This document shows positions 58,494 to 64,000 of a stretch of DNA of 64,000 nucleotides, piece by piece (position 1 is the stretch's first letter; each line of letters opens with the position of its first letter). The translations under genes were made by a program, and so were the position numbers. The DNA comes from Erwinia amylovora (GTDB taxonomy: Bacteria > Pseudomonadota > Gammaproteobacteria > Enterobacterales > Enterobacteriaceae). Under the pieces are notes generated by a model. That model was not told where the DNA came from and did not search any database. It worked only from the letters and a program-made list of their open reading frames with translations. The DNA lies in NCBI RefSeq assembly GCF_017161565.1, contig NZ_CP066796.1, positions 2,976,001 through 3,040,000 of the forward strand, written 5' to 3'.

Positions 58494-59642
58494 TTATTTG
58501 GCAGTCGAACGGTAAGCGTCAATCAGTTCGATAAAGTGATCGAACAACGGGGCAGCATCATGCGGGCCAGGACTTGCTTCCGGATGGCCCTGGAAGCTGA
58601 ATGCCGCTTTATCGGTGCGGTGAATGCCCTGTACCGTGTGGTCAAACAGTGAGGTATGGGTGACGCGCAGATTGGCCGGAAGATTGCTGTCATCAACGGC
58701 AAAACCGTGATTCTGCGCGGTGATCATGACCGTATTATTATCATGGTCTTTAACCGGATGGTTACCGCCGTGGTGGCCGAGTTTCATTTTCACCGTCTTA
58801 GCCCCACTGGCCAGCGCCAGTAGCTGATGACCGAGGCAAATGCCAAACAGTGGAATATTCGTTTCCAGCAGGCGGTTAATCGCGGTGATCGCGTAGTCGC
58901 ACGGCTCCGGGTCACCCGGGCCGTTAGAGAGGAACACGCCGTCCGGATTGAGCTTCAGCACCTCTTCTGCGCTGGTTTGTGCCGGAACCACCGTCAGGCG
59001 GCAGCCGCGATCGACCAGCATACGCAGGATATTACGCTTCACGCCATAGTCGTAAGCCACCACATGGTACGGCAGCTCACCTTCTGCTTTCGCCGTTGGC
59101 AGCGCCGTTTCCAGCGTCCAGCTGCCCTGAAGCCATGTATAGGCATCCGGGGTGGTCACTTCTTTCGCCAGGTCCATGCCTTTCAGGCCAGGAAACGTGC
59201 GCGCTTTTTCCAGAGCGGCGGCGGCATCCGGCGCCTCTCCGGCAATAATACAGCCGTTTTGTGCCCCCTTTTCGCGCAGCAGACGGGTCAGTTTGCGCGT
59301 ATCGATATCGGCAATAGCGACAATGTTGTGGCGGGTCAGATATTCCGACAGCCCTTCTTCATTGCGGTAGTTGCTGGCAATCAGCGGTAAATCGCGGATA
59401 ACCAACCCTGCTGCATGAACCTGAGTCGATTCTTCATCTGCGGAGTTGGTGCCGACATTGCCGATATGGGGGTAAGTAAGAGTGACGATTTGGCGGGAAT
59501 AGGAAGGATCAGTGAGGATTTCCTGATAACCGGTCATTGAAGTGTTGAAAACAACTTCTCCCACTGCCGATCCGGTTGCCCCTATGGCCCGACCGTGGAA
59601 TTGGGTTCCGTCTTCCAGAACCAAAAGCGCTGACTTAATCAA
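58494..59642 (-). CDS. carA: Carbamoyl-phosphate synthase small subunit CarA
   Basis: Glutamine amidotransferase subunit feeding ammonia to CarB; 382 residues, equal to E. coli. The start is TTG (reading [20 protein letters not shown]), with GGAGG five bases upstream; E. coli carA also starts with TTG. An ATG nine codons upstream lies in the leader and has no good site. The class I amidotransferase site [14 protein letters not shown] near 267 (nucleophile Cys) and the His/Glu pair in [11 protein letters not shown] near 352 are present. carB follows after 14 bases. Confidence 0.96.
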   Translation of the reverse strand: MIKSALLVLEDGTQFHGRAIGATGSAVGEVVFNTSMTGYQEILTDPSYSRQIVTLTYPHIGNVGTNSADEESTQVHAAGLVIRDLPLIASNYRNEEGLSEYLTRHNIVAIADIDTRKLTRLLREKGAQNGCIIAGEAPDAAAALEKARTFPGLKGMDLAKEVTTPDAYTWLQGSWTLETALPTAKAEGELPYHVVAYDYGVKRNILRMLVDRGCRLTVVPAQTSAEEVLKLNPDGVFLSNGPGDPEPCDYAITAINRLLETNIPLFGICLGHQLLALASGAKTVKMKLGHHGGNHPVKDHDNNTVMITAQNHGFAVDDSNLPANLRVTHTSLFDHTVQGIHRTDKAAFSFQGHPEASPGPHDAAPLFDHFIELIDAYRSTAK

Positions 59643-59652
59643 AACATCCTCC

Positions 59653-59691
59653 GGGGAATAAACAGTCATAATATCTGCATATTAATTCAGG
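59653..59691 (-). promoter_or_regulatory. Pair of ARG boxes in front of carAB
   Basis: Two 18-base palindromes spaced three bases apart: core TGCATATTAATTCA (59676-59689), one mismatch from TGAAT-W4-ATTCA, and core GGAATAAACAGTCA (59655-59668). The 21-base centre distance is that of ArgR hexamer operators. In E. coli such a pair overlaps carAB promoter P2. Confidence 0.8.
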
Positions 59692-60030
59692 AACCTGGCC
59701 AAAATCAATGTCAAAACTGCCTGACTGCTCAGTTTTTGGCAAATTGCGCGCATTCTAATGATCGCCCCTGATAATGTCTACCCTGCAAGGCCGTTTTTCA
59801 CCTTTTTTTAGCTCATTGAAGTAAAAATCGGAAGATTAACTCTGAAAACATAACATATCCGGCTGATAAAATCGGTTGTCTGCAATCTTTTACGGAATGT
59901 CGGCGCGCGTGGGCCAGAAAGTGGACCAAATGGTCAGAAATAGCGTTTTTACAGGCTCAGTAACTGACTAAATTATCACTTATACAAGCCTTGTGTTGAT
60001 AAAGGCAACAAAGCATTATTTTAACAAGAT
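59692..60030. other. carAB upstream control region
   Basis: No gene. In E. coli this stretch carries the pyrimidine-controlled promoter P1 with PurR, IHF and PepA sites. The sequence here is AT-rich (especially 59800-59880 and 59960-60030), contains the PurR-like site listed separately and a TTGACA on the minus strand (59709-59714) without a clear partner -10. Exact promoters are not assigned. Confidence 0.5.
59880..59895 (-). promoter_or_regulatory. Possible PurR operator of carAB
   Basis: CTGCAATCTTTTACGG agrees with 10 of 14 core positions of the PurR consensus and lies about 240 bases before carA, near the distance known for E. coli. Weak prediction. Confidence 0.35.
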
Positions 60031-60060
60031 AAAAAAAGGGCAATATCTATATCACCCTTT
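60031..60060 (-). terminator. Terminator of dapB
   Basis: Minus-strand AAAGGG/CCCTTT (60055-60060, 60035-60040) with an inner ATAT/ATAT stem, followed by a T run (A tract 60031-60037), 51 bases after the dapB stop. Confidence 0.65.
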
Positions 60061-60111
60061 AAATCATAAACCTAAACGGAAAGACAGCCTGTTAAAAACT
60101 GTGCCATGCAA

Positions 60112-60939
<828 letters not shown>

Positions 60940-61157
60940 TCATTCCTGACTGATATCTGTGCCTGTACAACGCTTACAGGTTAATCATGCGTTAACCCCT
61001 GCGCCACCATTAACCACCTGTTATTAGGATTTTACGCCAGAGCGCGATGATTATCAGTAAAACAGATTTTTCGAGATGAGGAAAAAGGGAAAGCCAGAGA
61101 GGGTAAACAGGCAGCAACGCAATCGGTATATGATGAAAGTCATTGCGCGATGCAGGC

Positions 61158-61187
61158 AAAAAAGCGGGGCGCTATTTTCGCGCCCCG
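61158..61187 (-). terminator. Terminator of the ileS-lspA-fkpB-ispH operon
   Basis: Minus-strand eight-pair stem CGGGGCGC/GCGCCCCG (61180-61187 with 61165-61172), seven-base loop and six T (A tract 61158-61163), directly behind ispH. Confidence 0.9.
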
Positions 61188-61193
61188 GAGAAA

Positions 61194-62147
61194 TTAGTCC
61201 AGCTGCCGAACCGCTACTCGCAGCTCTTTCGGCACTTCGAAAATAATGTTTTCTTCCCGCCCGACCAGCTCAACGGCATCCTCGCCACCCAGTTCATTCA
61301 GCCGCTGTATCACCTGCTGAACCAGAATATCCGGCGCGGACGCTCCGGCTGTGACGCCAACGCAGCTCACCCCTTCCACCCACGCTTCCTGAATATCCTC
61401 CGCGGAATCAATCAGCCGCGCCGGCTTGCCTGCTCGCTGAGCCAGCTCCGCCAGGCGGTTGGAGTTGGAGGAGTTTTTAGAACCGACGACCAATACCACA
61501 TCGGCCTCACGCGCGAGGTTGCGTACCGCCTCCTGACGATTTGTGGTGGCATAGCAAATATCATCCTTGCGCGGCCCGACAATCTTAGGGAAACGAGCGC
61601 GCAAGGCGTCGATCACATCACTGGTATCATCAACCGACAGTGTGGTTTGCGTCATAAAGCACAGGTTATCTTCGCTCTTCACCTGAAGCTTTAACACATC
61701 TTCCGGCTTTTCAACCAGATACATGCCGCCAAGCGGGTTATTATATTGCCCCATGGTGCCTTCGACTTCCGGGTGACCGGCATGACCAATCAGCACTGCC
61801 TCGGTGCCCCTGCGGCTGGCACGCGCCACCTCCATATGCACCTTGGTGACCAGCGGACAGGTCGCGTCAAACAGCATCGTCAACTTACGCGCTTTGGCTT
61901 CAGCTCGCACCGCCTGTGAAACGCCGTGAGCGGAGAAAATCAGAATTGATTCATCCGGTACTTCTTCGATCTCTTCGATAAAGATTGCACCGCGTTCACG
62001 CAAGCTGTTGACCACGTAACGATTATGTACCACTTCATGACGCACGTAGATCGGGGCGCCATACATCTCCAGCGCACGCTCGACGATGCTGATAGCGCGA
62101 TCAACGCCCGCACAGAAGCCACGCGGGTTAGCCAACAGGATCTGCAT
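61194..62147 (-). CDS. ispH: 4-hydroxy-3-methylbut-2-enyl diphosphate reductase IspH
   Basis: Last enzyme of the MEP isoprenoid route, an iron-sulfur reductase; 317 residues from [20 protein letters not shown] (E. coli 316). ATG codons further upstream lie in fkpB and are rejected. Three cluster cysteines are visible: [10 protein letters not shown] (12), [11 protein letters not shown] (96) and [13 protein letters not shown] or the CYATTNRQ region (near 197) following the usual pattern. The SSNSNRL phosphate site lies near 225. It overlaps fkpB by 20 bases. Confidence 0.96.
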   Translation of the reverse strand: MQILLANPRGFCAGVDRAISIVERALEMYGAPIYVRHEVVHNRYVVNSLRERGAIFIEEIEEVPDESILIFSAHGVSQAVRAEAKARKLTMLFDATCPLVTKVHMEVARASRRGTEAVLIGHAGHPEVEGTMGQYNNPLGGMYLVEKPEDVLKLQVKSEDNLCFMTQTTLSVDDTSDVIDALRARFPKIVGPRKDDICYATTNRQEAVRNLAREADVVLVVGSKNSSNSNRLAELAQRAGKPARLIDSAEDIQEAWVEGVSCVGVTAGASAPDILVQQVIQRLNELGGEDAVELVGREENIIFEVPKELRVAVRQLD

Positions 62148-62598
62148 TGCTCTTCTCCAGTAACGGATCGATTTCCAGCACTTCGATGTCGAAGTGAATA
62201 GTTTGTCCGGCAAGCGGATGGTTGAAATCGACGGTGATGGAATCGCCGGAGATTTCACGGATCACCCCCGGCATTTCGTTGCCGTCCATGCCGCTGAACA
62301 GCATGATGGCACCAATTTCTGGCTCTCCGGCATCAACAAAGTCGCGACGCGAAAAATACTGGATCAGATCCGGGCTGATACTGCCAAACGCGTCTTGTGC
62401 ATCCAGCGCGAACGCCGCCTTACCGCCAACGGCAAGCCCGACCAGATGGCTTTCAAGCCGGTGCGACAGGCTCCCGTCGCCCAGACGAAACAGGGCCGGC
62501 TTACCATTATTACGCGTGGATTCCGCCGTAGAACCGTCCGCCAGTTTTAGCGTGAAATGCACCAGCACCGCGCTGCTACTTTGTACTGAATCAGTCAT
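62128..62598 (-). CDS. fkpB: FKBP-type peptidyl-prolyl isomerase FkpB (SlpA)
   Basis: SlyD-like cytoplasmic isomerase/chaperone; 156 residues (E. coli 149). The FKBP half-domains [19 protein letters not shown] near 10 and [20 protein letters not shown] near 125 flank the inserted flap (about 75-120). It starts three bases after lspA and overlaps ispH, as in the E. coli operon. Confidence 0.95.
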   Translation of the reverse strand: MTDSVQSSSAVLVHFTLKLADGSTAESTRNNGKPALFRLGDGSLSHRLESHLVGLAVGGKAAFALDAQDAFGSISPDLIQYFSRRDFVDAGEPEIGAIMLFSGMDGNEMPGVIREISGDSITVDFNHPLAGQTIHFDIEVLEIDPLLEKSNADPVG

Positions 62599-62601
62599 GC
62601 A

Positions 62602-63111
62602 CTACCCTTTATGCTCAGACTGCTTACTGGCCGGGCTGATAAACCCTTCCAGTACGATCAATGCAGCACCAATACAGATGCCGCAGTCGGCAATATTGAA
62701 TGTCGCAAAGTGCCAGTCACCGACATAAAAGTCGATGAAGTCGACGACGAAGCCATGATATGCCCGATCGAACAGGTTACCCAGCGCGCCGCCAACAATC
62801 AGCGCATAGGCGATGTTGTTCAGCCTGTTGCTGGCTTTACTGCGATACATCATCACCAGCAGCACCACAACAATAGCGATGGCAATGCCGGCAAAGAACC
62901 AGCGCTGCCAGCCACCTTTATCGGCAAGGAAACTGAACGCCGCGCCGTAGTTGTGAGCGTAAAAGAAGTTGAAGAACGGCATTACCGACATCGATTCGTG
63001 CAGCATCAGATTATTCATAATCCACTGCTTGCTGGCAAAATCAATGCCAATCACCACCAGCACCAGCCACAGCCAGCGCAGTCCGGTTGAAAGAACGGAT
63101 TTTTTCATCAT
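62602..63111 (-). CDS. lspA: Lipoprotein signal peptidase LspA
   Basis: Inner-membrane aspartyl protease that removes signal peptides of prolipoproteins; 169 residues, four membrane segments. The catalytic aspartates are in [18 protein letters not shown] and [18 protein letters not shown] second ATG follows the first; both follow or overlap the ileS stop (ATGATG against TGA), showing translational coupling. Confidence 0.96.
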   Translation of the reverse strand: MMKKSVLSTGLRWLWLVLVVIGIDFASKQWIMNNLMLHESMSVMPFFNFFYAHNYGAAFSFLADKGGWQRWFFAGIAIAIVVVLLVMMYRSKASNRLNNIAYALIVGGALGNLFDRAYHGFVVDFIDFYVGDWHFATFNIADCGICIGAALIVLEGFISPASKQSEHKG

Positions 63112-64000
63112 GCAAACTTACGCTCTTCGCCGCTACCAGCGACGTTAGTGACACAGCGGCCGCACATTTCAGCCTGCCCGGCATTCTGGCCGATATCGCC
63201 AGTGTAGTGCCAGCAGCGTGGGCATTTCTCGCCTTCCGCTTTGCTCAAGGCAATTTTCAGACCTTTTACCGTTTCACTCTGCTGGGCATTGTCGGGAGCC
63301 TGCGCGTAATCTGCCACTTCGGCCCCCGATGTCAGCAGTACGAAGCGCAGTTCTTCACCCAGGCCGCTCAGTTTATCCGCCAGCCGGGCATCGGCATACA
63401 GCGTTACGCTGGCTTCCAGCGAACCGCCCACGTGCTTGTCAGCACGCGCCTGCTCAATCACCTTGTTCACTTCACCGCGCACTTTCAGCAGTTCAGCCCA
63501 GTAGGCATCGTTCATCGGCTGGTTATCCGCCAGGCTGAACAGGCCGTCAAACCACTCTTCGGTAAACACATACTGCGCGCGCTTGCCTGGCAGGTAGCCC
63601 CAGATTTCATCAGCGGTGAAGGACATGATCGGGGCCATCCAGCGCACCAGCGCTTCGGCGATGTACCACAGCGCAGTCTGACAGCTGCGGCGCGCCAGGC
63701 CATCGGCCTTAGCGGTGTACTGGCGGTCTTTGATGATATCCAGGTAGAAAGAACCCATTTCAACCGAGCAGAACTGCATCAGGCGCTGCACGACTTCATG
63801 GAAATCATAAGCTTCGTATGAGGCAATGATGTCATTCTGTGCCGCCAGCGCACGGCCGACCGCCCAGCGATCAACCACCACCATCTCTTCGGGCTTGACC
63901 TTATCGGTTTCAGGATTGAACCCGGCGAGGTTGGCCAGCAGGAAACGCGCGGTATTACGGATGCGGCGATAACTGTCGGCAGAGCGTTTCAGAATTTCGT
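63108..64000 (-). CDS. ileS: Isoleucyl-tRNA synthetase IleS, C-terminal part (5' end outside window)
   Basis: Class I aminoacyl-tRNA synthetase; only the last 297 codons are present, since the frame stays open to the right edge ([20 protein letters not shown]). This part holds the anticodon-binding helical domain ([50 protein letters not shown]) and the C-terminal zinc-binding domain with four cysteines ([10 protein letters not shown] and CGRCVTN). A full enterobacterial IleS has about 938 residues. It heads the lspA-fkpB-ispH run. Confidence 0.97.
   Translation of the reverse strand, partial: EILKRSADSYRRIRNTARFLLANLAGFNPETDKVKPEEMVVVDRWAVGRALAAQNDIIASYEAYDFHEVVQRLMQFCSVEMGSFYLDIIKDRQYTAKADGLARRSCQTALWYIAEALVRWMAPIMSFTADEIWGYLPGKRAQYVFTEEWFDGLFSLADNQPMNDAYWAELLKVRGEVNKVIEQARADKHVGGSLEASVTLYADARLADKLSGLGEELRFVLLTSGAEVADYAQAPDNAQQSETVKGLKIALSKAEGEKCPRCWHYTGDIGQNAGQAEMCGRCVTNVAGSGEERKFA

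Overview
The window is a core chromosomal segment of a gamma-proteobacterium of the order Enterobacterales, most likely Erwinia or a close relative such as Pantoea. Protein sequences and gene order follow the E. coli leading region (secA to mraZ, cra, ilvIH, leu, thi, polB, rapA, lptD, carAB, dapB, ileS). Some E. coli neighbours are missing: mutT next to secA, leuO between ilvI and leuA, araC-araBAD between yabI and polB, and the kef/cai block between folA and carB. The genus is inferred from gene content and similarity, not from a database search.

Layout. 1-0.9 kb: end of a secreted chitin-binding protein gene, then a gene-free stretch. 0.9-5.7 kb: secA and secM (minus), a DUF721/DciA-like gene (plus) and lpxC (minus). 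5.8-22.6 kb: the division and cell-wall (dcw) cluster on the minus strand in the order mraZ-rsmH-ftsL-ftsI-murE-murF-mraY-murD-ftsW-murG-murC-ddlB-ftsQ-ftsA-ftsZ, read from a promoter with four phased MraZ boxes. 23-26.5 kb: cra and ilvIH. 27-32 kb: the leu operon with leader peptide and attenuator. 32-39.5 kb: setA, the small RNA sgrS, sgrR, a TPP riboswitch with thiBPQ, and yabI. 39.7-46.8 kb: SOS-type polB, rapA, rluA, djlA. 47-53.8 kb: lptD-surA-pdxA-ksgA-apaG-apaH. 53.8-59.7 kb: folA, a LysE-type exporter gene, and carAB behind paired ARG boxes. 60-64 kb: dapB and the ileS-lspA-fkpB-ispH operon; ileS runs off the right end.

Three genes (murE, carB and the LysE-type gene) are each broken by exactly one missing base in a homopolymer run. 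murE is essential, so base-calling error is the likeliest explanation. The most unusual non-coding features are a TPP riboswitch whose P3 arm carries about 155 extra nucleotides, a SecM with a changed arrest peptide, and a short SgrS RNA carrying an sgrT-positioned reading frame that runs through its terminator. I found no wholly new multi-gene system; the region is otherwise ordinary core genome.
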